A stretch of DNA of 5,755 nucleotides from an uncultured Polynucleobacter sp. Lineage in GTDB: Bacteria > Pseudomonadota > Gammaproteobacteria > Burkholderiales > Burkholderiaceae. The notes beneath the pieces are model-generated. The model worked only from the letters and a program-made list of their open reading frames with translations, was not told the origin of the DNA and made no database searches. The stretch is taken from assembly GCA_937996825.1 (NCBI GenBank), contig CALKUJ010000024.1, positions 1 to 5,755 on the forward strand, given 5' to 3'. Made by a program: the position numbers and the translations under genes. Within the stretch, counting starts at the first letter, position 1, and each line of letters opens with the position of its first letter. Positions 1-5,755 of the stretch are shown piece by piece.

Positions 1-1
1 T

Positions 2-949
2 GAAGACGATCAGATCGAGTGGTGCAACAGCATCGCTGAGCAGCACTTTGGGGTCAATGCCAAAAGAGATGCGATGCAGCGCATCACTCATATTCTGCGC
101 AAACCTGCATTTGTACAGTACATCATTCGTCAAAACTATCGTGAGCCTGTTCGTTTGACCAATATGGGCTTATTTGAGCAATTCACATTGGATGTGCAAA
201 TCTTCCCTTATGGTAATCAGCAGAAGCTGGTTTTATCTCAAGACGTTTCTCAAATTGAAAAAACTGACTCCATGCGACGTGACTTTGTGGCCAACGTTTC
301 TCACGAGCTCAAAACTCCATTGACGGTTTTATCTGGTTTTCTTGAAACTGTTCAAGAGCTTGAGCTGAATGAGGCTGATCAGAAGAAATACTTGGATTTG
401 ATGAGTGTTCAAACTGGTCGCATGAAAACCTTGGTAGAAGATTTATTGACCTTGGCGAAATTAGAAGGTAATCCAGAGCCGCCTGTGACACAAGTAGTAC
501 CGATGGGGGTGATGCTCTCACGCTTGCAATCGGATGCTCAAGGTTTGTCTCAGGGACGTCACCAAATCATGGTTGAAAAGAACAGTGACAAAAATGTTCT
601 TGGCGATGATGTAGAGCTTTACTCTGCCTTTGGTAATTTGGTTTCAAATGCCGTGCGCTATACACCAGATGGTGGCAATATCACGATTCGATGGTCTGAA
701 TCAGGTGATGAGGGAATCTTCTCGGTGATTGATACTGGTCCTGGTATTGCGCAAGAGCACATCCCACGTTTGACTGAGCGCTTTTATCGCGTCGATCGTA
801 GTCGTTCAAGAGACACAGGCGGTACTGGTCTAGGAATGGCGATTGTGAAGCACGTTATCAGTCGTCATCACGGAGATCTTAAGATTGAATCAACCTTAGG
901 GGTTGGAAGTGAATTTTCTTTGAGCTTCCCGCATCAACGCATTGCTTGA
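2..949 (+). CDS. phoR: Phosphate regulon sensor histidine kinase PhoR (5'-truncated by window edge)
   Basis: Membrane sensor kinase of the PhoB/PhoR two-component system. It autophosphorylates on histidine and phosphorylates the response regulator PhoB when phosphate is low. The frame is open from base 2, so the ATG at 74 is an internal methionine; the N-terminal membrane segments lie outside the window. The first visible residues (IEWCNSIAEQHFG, bases 14-52) and the following LRKPAFVQYI match the PhoR-type PAS domain, e.g. the WWCN and LLRYPEF stretches of E. coli PhoR. Counting from the Met at base 74: H-box FVANVSHELKTPL with phospho-acceptor His77 (codon 302-304), N-box NLVSNAVRYT at 188-197, G1 box DTGPGI at 220-225, F-box FYRV at 237-240, and G2 box GGTGLGMAIVKH at 249-260. 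All ATP-binding and catalytic motifs are intact and the C-terminus is complete. It converges on ppk1. The phoR assignment rests on the PAS sequence plus its location beside ppk and ppx. phoB would be expected just upstream but is not visible. Confidence 0.93.
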   Translation, partial: EDDQIEWCNSIAEQHFGVNAKRDAMQRITHILRKPAFVQYIIRQNYREPVRLTNMGLFEQFTLDVQIFPYGNQQKLVLSQDVSQIEKTDSMRRDFVANVSHELKTPLTVLSGFLETVQELELNEADQKKYLDLMSVQTGRMKTLVEDLLTLAKLEGNPEPPVTQVVPMGVMLSRLQSDAQGLSQGRHQIMVEKNSDKNVLGDDVELYSAFGNLVSNAVRYTPDGGNITIRWSESGDEGIFSVIDTGPGIAQEHIPRLTERFYRVDRSRSRDTGGTGLGMAIVKHVISRHHGDLKIESTLGVGSEFSLSFPHQRIA

Positions 950-974
950 TGGCTGTAGATTTGATTTACTTACT

Positions 975-1019
975 TTGGTTACTTGACTCAAAGAGTTAAT
1001 AGCTTGACCAATTCTTTTT
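975..1019 (+). terminator. Candidate intrinsic terminator for phoR, overlapping the 3' end of ppk1
   Basis: A two-part stem is visible. The inner arms TTGACTC (983-989) and GAGTTAA (993-999) pair over an AAA loop, with one G-T pair. The outer arms TTGGTTA (975-981) and TTGACCAA (1004-1011) pair over about 7 bp, leaving a small asymmetric internal loop. A T-rich run (TTCTTTTT, 1012-1019) follows on the + strand, which suits termination of phoR. There is no T-tract on the other side, so it would not serve ppk1. The stem is A/T-rich and includes the ppk1 stop codon and its last codons. Seen by eye; no folding energy was computed. Confidence 0.45.
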
Positions 1020-3117
1020 GTCCGACATATTCGACTGAAGTGGCTCTTTTCTTGGTTTGATGATAATGACCTTGCTCATTCATCAACCAAGCTGTTGAGT
1101 TATCTTTTAAGAGCATTTGGAAGCCTTCTTTGATCACTCTGGCCTTGAGCTTCTTATCGATGACAGGGAACGCCACTTCAACACGTCTAAAGAGGTTACG
1201 ATCCATCCAGTCAGCTGATGAGAGATAGAGAATTTCATTGCCACCGGCATAGAAGTAATAAATACGATGATGCTCTAAAAAGCGACCGATGATTGATCTG
1301 ACTTTGATATTTTCAGATAAGCCAGGAACGCCAGGCTTTAATGCACACACACCGCGAATGATCAAATCAATCTTCACGCCTGCTTGAGAAGCTTTATAAA
1401 GCTCTTGGATGATGGTCGGCTCTAAAAGAGCATTCATCTTTGCCATGATGTGCGCTTTTTTACCTTGTTTGGCATTTCTGGTTTCGCGACGAATATGAGC
1501 AATCAACTCTGAGTGCATCGTGAAAGGGGATTGCCATAAATGCTTGAGTGCAATTCTGCCGCCAGAGCCTGTGAGTTGCATGAACACATGGTGCATGTCT
1601 TCACAGATGGCTTGATTAGCCGTCATTAAGCCAAAATCACTGTAAAGCTTGGCTGTTCTTGGATGGTAATTGCCTGTGCCCAAGTGAGCGTAACGCTTGA
1701 GAACTCTTTTTTCTTTGCGTCGACCGCTGGCAGGGATGGTTTCTTGACGTACAATCAGTAACATCTTGGCGTGGCATTTATGACCCACGACACCATAGAC
1801 CACGTGAGCGCCAACAGCCTCTAATTTTGCTGCCCAGCCAATATTGGTTTGCTCGTCAAAGCGCGCCAAGAGCTCAACCACAACGGTGACTTCCTTGCCA
1901 TTGCGCGCAGCTTCCATCAAGGCATCCATCACCAATGACTGTTCACCTGTGCGGTATACCGTTTGTTTGATAGCTAGAACATTAGGATCTTTGGCTGCCT
2001 CTTGAAGCATTTGCAAAACAGGATCAAAACTTTCATAAGGATGGTGCAACAAAATATCTGAGTGAGATATCTTCTCGAAAATCGTTTCACCAGCGCTGCC
2101 TGCGATGGATTGCTTTGGATTGTGAGGCTTGAACTTAAACTTTGGAATATCCACTAAATCGGGGATTTGTGCCAAACGAACCAAATTGACCGGGCCATTG
2201 ACGCGATAACAATCTGAATCTTTCAGCTTTTCCATTTTTTGCAGATATTCCTGAAGTTCAGTCGGCATTTGCGCAGTGACCTCAAGACGCACGGCATCAC
2301 CTAAATGTCTCGTTGGCAATTCGCCCTGAAGGGCCGAGCGCAAATCAGTGATTTCGTCCTCAGAAACAAATAAGTCCGAATTACGAGTCACTCTGAACTG
2401 ATGACAACCCGTGACTGTCATGCCTGGGAAGAGTTCACCCACAAATGTTTGAATGAATGATGAGAGCAATACAAAGCCATGAGGTGTGGGGCTGAGGTGC
2501 TCTGGTAAAGCCACTACCCGTGGTAATGATCTTGGTGCTTGAACCACAGCCAAGGTTGGCTTTCTGCCAAATGAGTCTTTGCCTTCAAGAGTCACCAAAA
2601 AGTTCAAACTTTTATTGATGACTTTTGGAAAAGGGTGGGCTGGGTCAAGAGCGATTGGTGTGAGCAGGGGCACGAGCTCTTTATCAAAAAACTCTTTGGC
2701 CCAACGCTTGATGCTCGGTGTCCACTCGGTACTTGGATAAAACTTGACGCCAGACTTTTCTAGTTTAGGAAGAATGTCTTCTTGAAGCAGGCTGAATTTT
2801 CTAGCCACCAATGCATGAGCATTTTTGGTGATGATGTCGTAGGCTTTTTTGATCTGTAAACCATCTGGCGTGAGATTCTTTGGATTATTTTTAAGCTGTT
2901 CTTTGATGCCAGACATTCTGATTTCAAAAAACTCATCCATATTGGATGAAACAATACAAATAAAACGCAGGCGCTCTAAAAGAGGTGTTTTAGGATCTTC
3001 AGCTTGTGCCAATACCCTTGAATTAAACTCCAGAGCACCTAACTCTCTGTTGAGCAGGGGTATTTGTGAGTTGGGGCTGTGGCCAAGGCTGGGACTGATT
3101 GATTGCATATTTATCAT
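988..3117 (-). CDS. ppk1: Polyphosphate kinase 1 (PPK1)
   Basis: Reversibly transfers the gamma phosphate of ATP to inorganic polyphosphate; in E. coli the enzyme is membrane-associated. At 709 aa it is slightly longer than E. coli Ppk (688 aa). The N-terminal domain begins with LNRELGALEFNSRVL (22-36) and LERLRFICIVSSNMDEFF (47-64). The phospholipase-D-like catalytic half follows: QTVYRT with Arg389, ELLARFDE with Arg419, GHKCHAK with His449 (equivalent to the E. coli phospho-acceptor His435), YAHLGTGN with His478 and FLEHHR with His616. These correspond to E. coli R375, R405, H435, H454 and H592, so the active site looks complete. A basic stretch of about 10 extra residues (roughly 460-472) lies between the His449 and His478 motifs. 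The ATG at 3117 is used here; a second in-frame ATG lies three codons later. Neither has a clear Shine-Dalgarno sequence. The gene is divergent from ppx and convergent with phoR. Confidence 0.97.
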   Translation of the reverse strand: MINMQSISPSLGHSPNSQIPLLNRELGALEFNSRVLAQAEDPKTPLLERLRFICIVSSNMDEFFEIRMSGIKEQLKNNPKNLTPDGLQIKKAYDIITKNAHALVARKFSLLQEDILPKLEKSGVKFYPSTEWTPSIKRWAKEFFDKELVPLLTPIALDPAHPFPKVINKSLNFLVTLEGKDSFGRKPTLAVVQAPRSLPRVVALPEHLSPTPHGFVLLSSFIQTFVGELFPGMTVTGCHQFRVTRNSDLFVSEDEITDLRSALQGELPTRHLGDAVRLEVTAQMPTELQEYLQKMEKLKDSDCYRVNGPVNLVRLAQIPDLVDIPKFKFKPHNPKQSIAGSAGETIFEKISHSDILLHHPYESFDPVLQMLQEAAKDPNVLAIKQTVYRTGEQSLVMDALMEAARNGKEVTVVVELLARFDEQTNIGWAAKLEAVGAHVVYGVVGHKCHAKMLLIVRQETIPASGRRKEKRVLKRYAHLGTGNYHPRTAKLYSDFGLMTANQAICEDMHHVFMQLTGSGGRIALKHLWQSPFTMHSELIAHIRRETRNAKQGKKAHIMAKMNALLEPTIIQELYKASQAGVKIDLIIRGVCALKPGVPGLSENIKVRSIIGRFLEHHRIYYFYAGGNEILYLSSADWMDRNLFRRVEVAFPVIDKKLKARVIKEGFQMLLKDNSTAWLMNEQGHYHQTKKRATSVEYVGQKELVKLLTL

Positions 3118-3140
3118 TTTGACAAAGCACTATGTCAAAA
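3117..3140. promoter_or_regulatory. Perfect 8-bp inverted repeat over the ppk1 start codon (possible operator)
   Basis: TTTTGACA (3117-3124) and TGTCAAAA (3133-3140) form an exact 8-bp inverted repeat with an 8-bp spacer. The left arm touches the first base of the ppk1 start codon. The arms contain the same TGTCA/TGACA core as the Pho-box-like half-sites to the right, and the right arm lies 33 bp (three 11-bp steps) from the first of them. It could be a binding site for a dimeric regulator, an extension of the PhoB array, or chance in an A/T-rich region. No function is established. Confidence 0.35.
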
Positions 3141-3153
3141 ATATGACAAAATT

Positions 3154-3182
3154 ATTAATCAACTTTGTCATAACGATGTCAT
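3154..3182 (-). promoter_or_regulatory. Weak sigma-70-like promoter candidate for ppk1
   Basis: Read on the minus strand, ATGACA (positions 3182-3177, five of six matches to TTGACA) is followed after 17 bp by ATTAAT (3159-3154, four of six matches to TATAAT). Transcription would start near 3147, leaving a leader of about 30 nt before the ppk1 ATG. The -35 element would coincide with one of the Pho-box half-sites, so PhoB binding for ppx could interfere with or modulate this promoter. The match is weak and the region is A/T-rich, so this is only a candidate. Confidence 0.22.
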
Positions 3183-3193
3183 ATTGGCGTCAT
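3165..3193 (+). promoter_or_regulatory. Pho box (PhoB binding site) in front of ppx
   Basis: Three half-sites lie at exact 11-bp steps: TGTCAT at 3166, TGTCAT at 3177 and CGTCAT at 3188. The segment 3165-3182 closely resembles the enterobacterial Pho box, two TGTCA repeats 11 bp apart separated by an A/T-rich spacer; the matching part is TTGTCATAA followed by TGTCAT. A -10-like CATAAT (3191-3196, five of six matches to TATAAT) begins 8 bp after the second half-site, with no good -35 at normal spacing. That is how PhoB-dependent promoters look, because PhoB replaces the -35 contact. The orientation favours ppx, whose GTG start lies about 30 bp further on. The neighbouring phoR gene supports the reading. 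Binding is inferred. Confidence 0.62.
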
Positions 3194-3226
3194 AATCTGC
3201 GAAGTAAATAAATAAAAGAAAATGAA

Positions 3227-4780
3227 GTGAGTTCGAACCATTCCAATTCCTCCGATGCCGCAAAAGAATTAGTGGCAGCCGTCGATTTAGGCTCAAACAG
3301 TTTTCGCATGGTGATCGCCAAGGTCATCCATTCTGCTTCCGGCACACAATTACAGCCCATTGATACCTTGAGGGAATCAGTGAGGATGGCCTCTGGCCTG
3401 GACGAAGAAAAGAAACTTGATCAAAAGTCGATACAAAGAGGTTTGGCAGCCATTCATCGCTTTGGAGACCGTTTGAGAGGTTTCAATCCCAAGCAAGTCC
3501 GTGCTGTGGCAACGAATACTCTCAGAGTTGCCCGCAATGCCGATGAGTTCATCCGTGAGGCAGAAAAACTCTTGGGCTTTCCAATAGAAGTAGTGAAGGG
3601 TCGAGAAGAAGCGCGTTTGATTTATATCGGTGCTTCACATGATGCTCCTGCTTGTGATGAAAAGAGATTTGTTCTTGATATTGGTGGCGGTTCAACAGAA
3701 TTCATCATTGGTGATGGCTATGAACCAAAACTTCTGGAATCCCTATACATTGGTTGTGTTTCTTATAGTCAGAACTTCTTCCCAGGCGGTCTAGTCGATG
3801 CCCATTGCTTCAAGCAAGCCGAACTGTCGGCGCGTCGAGAGATTGAAGCCATCACCGCGCAATTCTTAAAGTCAGGGTGGAAGCAATCCATTGGTTCATC
3901 TGGAACAGCCCGAGCGATTGCAGAATTAATTGCACAAAATGGTTTTAATGGTCCACCTCATGAACTGCCGGTAGATGACATGGGTGGTTTGATCACCAAG
4001 GAAGGTTTGTTAGCTCTCAAAAAATCTTTGATTGAATCTGAGTACATCGATCGTTCTCGTTTATTAGGTCTAAAAAGTGATCGTCGACCAGTGCTACCAG
4101 GCGGTTTAGCAATCATGTTGGCAGCTTTTCAAGAACTTGGTATTGAGCGCATGGAGGTCACCGAGGCGGCACTTCGTCTAGGTGTTCTTTATGACCTGAT
4201 TGGTCGATCTCAACATCACGATATGAGATTTGTCACGGTTGAGCAATTCATGCAACGTTATGGTGTTGATCGTCAGCAGGCTCAAAGGGTGAGTAAGGCG
4301 GCCCTTCATTTCTTGAATCAATTCCCAGAGCCCAAACATGAAAATCGTAAAGACAATGAGCAAATTCTTGCTTGGGCTGCAAAGTTGCATGAAATTGGTT
4401 TGAGTATCACGCACAATGGTTATCACAAGCACTCTGCATACATCGCTACTCATGCAGACATGCCAGGCTTCTCAAAACTGGATCAAGCAAGACTGGCAGC
4501 CCTTTTATTGGGTCATACGGGCAAGCTTGGCAAAATATCTGTGACCTCGAATTACATTGACTGGCGCATGCTATTCAGTTTGAGATTGGCTCACGTTCTT
4601 TGTCGTCGCAGAACAGACGAGGATATCTCTGGGGTGATCGTGAAAGAGCGTGACAGTGGTTTCTTGATCAAAATTTCAAAAGAGTGGTCAAAGAAAAACC
4701 CACTGACACAATTCGGCTTAGAAAAAGAATCGGCCGATTGGAAAAAAATCGGCCGAGAACTCACTATTGAAATTGTTTGA
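3227..4780 (+). CDS. ppx: Exopolyphosphatase (Ppx/GppA family)
   Basis: Processively removes terminal phosphates from polyphosphate, the counterpart of PPK1. At 517 aa it is close to E. coli Ppx (513 aa) and has the full long-form architecture. The ASKHA-fold motifs are AAVDLGSNSFRM (17-28, phosphate-1), GREEARLIYIG with Glu128 (equivalent to catalytic Glu121 of E. coli), LDIGGGSTE with Asp151 (equivalent to Asp143) and IGSSGTARAIAE (222-233). An HD-like C-terminal region includes AAKLHEIGLSITHNGYHKHSAYI (384-406). The GTG start is chosen because an in-frame stop lies only 18 bases upstream (TAA at 3209) with no ATG between, while the next in-frame ATG (codon 28) falls after the conserved DLGSN motif. 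Only a weak purine-rich stretch precedes it, and an out-of-frame ATGAAGTGA overlaps it. The related GppA (pppGpp phosphatase) shares these domains; the position beside ppk1 favours Ppx, though dual activity is possible. Confidence 0.92.
   Translation: MSSNHSNSSDAAKELVAAVDLGSNSFRMVIAKVIHSASGTQLQPIDTLRESVRMASGLDEEKKLDQKSIQRGLAAIHRFGDRLRGFNPKQVRAVATNTLRVARNADEFIREAEKLLGFPIEVVKGREEARLIYIGASHDAPACDEKRFVLDIGGGSTEFIIGDGYEPKLLESLYIGCVSYSQNFFPGGLVDAHCFKQAELSARREIEAITAQFLKSGWKQSIGSSGTARAIAELIAQNGFNGPPHELPVDDMGGLITKEGLLALKKSLIESEYIDRSRLLGLKSDRRPVLPGGLAIMLAAFQELGIERMEVTEAALRLGVLYDLIGRSQHHDMRFVTVEQFMQRYGVDRQQAQRVSKAALHFLNQFPEPKHENRKDNEQILAWAAKLHEIGLSITHNGYHKHSAYIATHADMPGFSKLDQARLAALLLGHTGKLGKISVTSNYIDWRMLFSLRLAHVLCRRRTDEDISGVIVKERDSGFLIKISKEWSKKNPLTQFGLEKESADWKKIGRELTIEIV
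4720..4756 (-). terminator. Intrinsic terminator of the acyltransferase gene, antisense inside the ppx 3' end
   Basis: On the minus strand a perfect 10-bp stem (arms 4756-4747 and 4739-4730, core TCGGCCGA) closes a 7-nt loop TTTTTCC. It is followed immediately by TTCTTTTTCT (4729-4720), the classic layout of a rho-independent terminator. It begins 59 nt beyond the acyltransferase stop codon and overlaps ppx codons 502-510 (SADWKKIGR). On the + strand no T-tract follows the hairpin, so it should act on minus-strand transcripts only. No folding energy was computed. Confidence 0.72.
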
Positions 4781-4807
4781 TCAATCGACTCAGATCAATT
4801 GATCAAA
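4776..4807. terminator. 10-bp inverted repeat between ppx and the acyltransferase gene, possible ppx terminator
   Basis: TTTGATCAAT (4776-4785) and ATTGATCAAA (4798-4807) are perfect inverted arms around a 12-nt loop. The left arm contains the ppx stop codon. The stem is A/T-rich and neither side is followed by a real T-tract (only TATTC on the + strand), so termination would be weak. The repeat occupies most of the 35-bp gap between the converging genes. It is the only hairpin close behind ppx, but a rho-independent role is uncertain; it might instead protect the mRNA 3' end. Confidence 0.35.
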
Positions 4808-4815
4808 TATTCAGC

Positions 4816-5730
4816 TTAGTTACTTCCTAAAAAATGCTTGGCGTATCTTGGATGAATATCATCCAATCTGAGCATGGTTAAAAAGTCAGCTGTGTTGAAG
4901 TCTGGATCCCAAGCTGGATTGCCACAAATCTTTGCACCTAATCTGAGATAACCCTTGATCAAAGCAGGGGGTTCAACTTCTAAACTGCTATTCAATTCCT
5001 CAATTGGTAGTGCTAGGCGAGGGAACACGCGGTATTCAATGCTGGTCAAGTGTTGTTCGTTGTTCAACATTTTCGCTAAGCTGGCTGCGTAATGACCGCC
5101 ATCGCCCATTTGAACGCTGGCACAACCCAACATCACTTCATACTCATTTTGTTTCATGTACTGGCCAAGACCACTCCATAGAGCCATGATGACCCCACCG
5201 GAACGATAGTCACGGTGTACGCATGAACGACCCACTTCAACGATCTTGTGGCGCAAATGTCTTAAACGAGTTAAATCAAACTCAGAATCTGAGTACAAGC
5301 AACCCATTTGTTTCGCTTGATGTGGTGGTAAGGCTCTGTATGTACCAATCACTTTGAGTGTTTCATTGTCGCGAACAATCAGGTGATCGCAAAAACTATC
5401 AAAAATATCCACGTCTAAACCTTCTGTGGAAGGTTTTAGATTGGCACCCATCTCTTCGGCAAATACCTTATAGCGTAAGCGTTGCGCTTCTTTCACTTCG
5501 TCTAAGTGTCTGGCCCAGCTCACGCTGATTGGTGCGGCTTTGCTTGTTTGTACAGCTGGCGCTTCAACTTTTTTACCTGCTTTCACGCTGCTTGAGTTTT
5601 GCTGAATGCGTGAGATTTTTTCTTTGATGATTTGATGAATCGGGGAAATTCTTTCAGACATGGATTTCTTGTTGTTTTTATTAAAAAAAGAGTCTGTGAT
5701 TGAAGAGAGTGGATTTGGTAAATCGCTCAT
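4816..5730 (-). CDS. OlsB-like GNAT N-acyltransferase (PF13444, 'hemolysin-like' family)
   Basis: A 304-aa protein of the Acetyltransf_5 family, which includes OlsB. OlsB transfers a 3-hydroxyacyl chain from acyl carrier protein to the alpha-amino group of ornithine, giving lyso-ornithine lipid. Visible family features: LRYKVFAEEMGA (85-96), FCDHLIVRD (113-121), the acyl-donor-binding region VEVGRSCVHRDYRSGGVIMALW (164-185), LIKGYLRLGAKICGNPAWD (257-275) and a C-terminal RYAKHFLG (295-302). The first 70 or so residues are polar, Ser/Lys-rich and not recognisable as a domain. No membrane segment or signal peptide is seen. The start is the ATG at 5730 with AGGA five bases upstream; Met24 (5661) is an alternative with a poorer upstream site. 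The gene converges on ppx and its promoter is beyond the window. No OlsA partner is visible, so ornithine as substrate is inferred; family members are often annotated simply as GNAT acyltransferase or putative hemolysin. Confidence 0.82.
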   Translation of the reverse strand: MSDLPNPLSSITDSFFNKNNKKSMSERISPIHQIIKEKISRIQQNSSSVKAGKKVEAPAVQTSKAAPISVSWARHLDEVKEAQRLRYKVFAEEMGANLKPSTEGLDVDIFDSFCDHLIVRDNETLKVIGTYRALPPHQAKQMGCLYSDSEFDLTRLRHLRHKIVEVGRSCVHRDYRSGGVIMALWSGLGQYMKQNEYEVMLGCASVQMGDGGHYAASLAKMLNNEQHLTSIEYRVFPRLALPIEELNSSLEVEPPALIKGYLRLGAKICGNPAWDPDFNTADFLTMLRLDDIHPRYAKHFLGSN

Positions 5731-5739
5731 TTGTTTCCT
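5731..5739 (-). promoter_or_regulatory. Ribosome binding site of the acyltransferase gene
   Basis: On the minus strand AGGAAACAA directly precedes the ATG at 5730, placing the AGGA core five bases from the start. It is the clearest Shine-Dalgarno sequence among the three visible gene starts and fixes this start over the internal Met24. An A/T-rich TATTAATAAT lies just upstream, but too little sequence remains in the window to call a promoter. Confidence 0.65.
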
Positions 5740-5755
5740 AATGATTATTAATATG

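Noticed and set aside
74..76. ATG at 74 as the start of phoR
   Set aside because: The frame is open back to base 2 and the upstream residues match the PhoR PAS domain, so this Met is internal.
309..521. 70-aa minus-strand open frame inside phoR, with similar short frames at 2760-2954 and 5004-5189
   Set aside because: Each is fully inside a confidently identified gene in another frame or strand, with no independent support.
891..905. Hairpin CAACC/GGTTG near the phoR 3' end as a ppk1 terminator
   Set aside because: The stem is only 5 bp and no T-tract follows on the minus strand. I found no convincing intrinsic terminator for ppk1.
932..951. Hairpin CATCAA/TTGATG over the phoR stop codon
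   Set aside because: The stem is only 6 bp and has no T-tract on either side, so it is probably chance.
3110..3138. Minus-strand promoter with a perfect TTGACA (3138-3133) and GATAAA 17 bp on
   Set aside because: Transcription would begin inside the ppk1 coding sequence past both ATGs, with no usable start codon before the conserved domain.
3119..3147. Plus-strand TTGACA (3119-3124) with TATGAC after 17 bp as a ppx promoter
   Set aside because: The -10 match is only four of six and the TTGACA is an arm of the inverted repeat. It remains possible as a basal promoter but is weaker than the Pho-box reading.
2849..3211. 120-aa open frame on the + strand overlapping the 5' end of ppk1 and the intergenic region
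   Set aside because: It is a shadow of ppk1. It has no recognisable protein features or ribosome binding site, and its end runs through the Pho-box region.
4178..4453. 91-aa open frame on the minus strand inside ppx
   Set aside because: It lies wholly opposite conserved ppx coding sequence and has no family resemblance.

Overview
This is an ordinary, gene-dense bacterial chromosomal segment built around phosphate homeostasis. It holds four protein genes with almost no spare DNA: the 3' part of phoR (+), ppk1 (-), ppx (+) and a PF13444-type N-acyltransferase resembling OlsB (-). The protein sequences look betaproteobacterial (Burkholderiales). The fairly low G+C (mid-40s percent by eye) and the order phoR-ppk-ppx suggest Polynucleobacter or a close relative. 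That assignment is an inference from gene content and composition, not a database match.

Layout: the left edge cuts into phoR, whose reading frame is open from base 2 and carries the end of a PAS domain plus a complete histidine-kinase core. phoR converges on ppk1 with a 38-bp gap. A hairpin with a T-tract that could end phoR lies across the last codons of ppk1. ppk1 and ppx are divergent, separated by about 109 bp (3118-3226). This is the only substantial non-coding stretch, and it holds a set of TGTCA-type half-sites at exact 11-bp spacing, the layout of a PhoB binding site (Pho box), pointing towards ppx. ppx converges on the acyltransferase gene with a 35-bp gap containing a 10-bp inverted repeat. 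A strong intrinsic-terminator-like hairpin for the acyltransferase lies antisense inside the last codons of ppx. The acyltransferase gene starts with a good ribosome binding site 25 bp from the right edge, so its promoter is outside the window.

How the genes fit together: PhoR is the sensor kinase of the phosphate-starvation response. PPK1 makes polyphosphate from ATP and PPX degrades it to phosphate. If the acyltransferase is OlsB, it would start synthesis of phosphorus-free ornithine lipids, which many bacteria make when phosphate is scarce. The Pho-box-like array would connect the PhoB/PhoR system directly to polyphosphate turnover. I see no mobile element, CRISPR array, RNA gene or clearly novel system. 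The points of interest are regulatory: the phased half-site array, an inverted repeat over the ppk1 start, and terminators embedded in the ends of converging genes.
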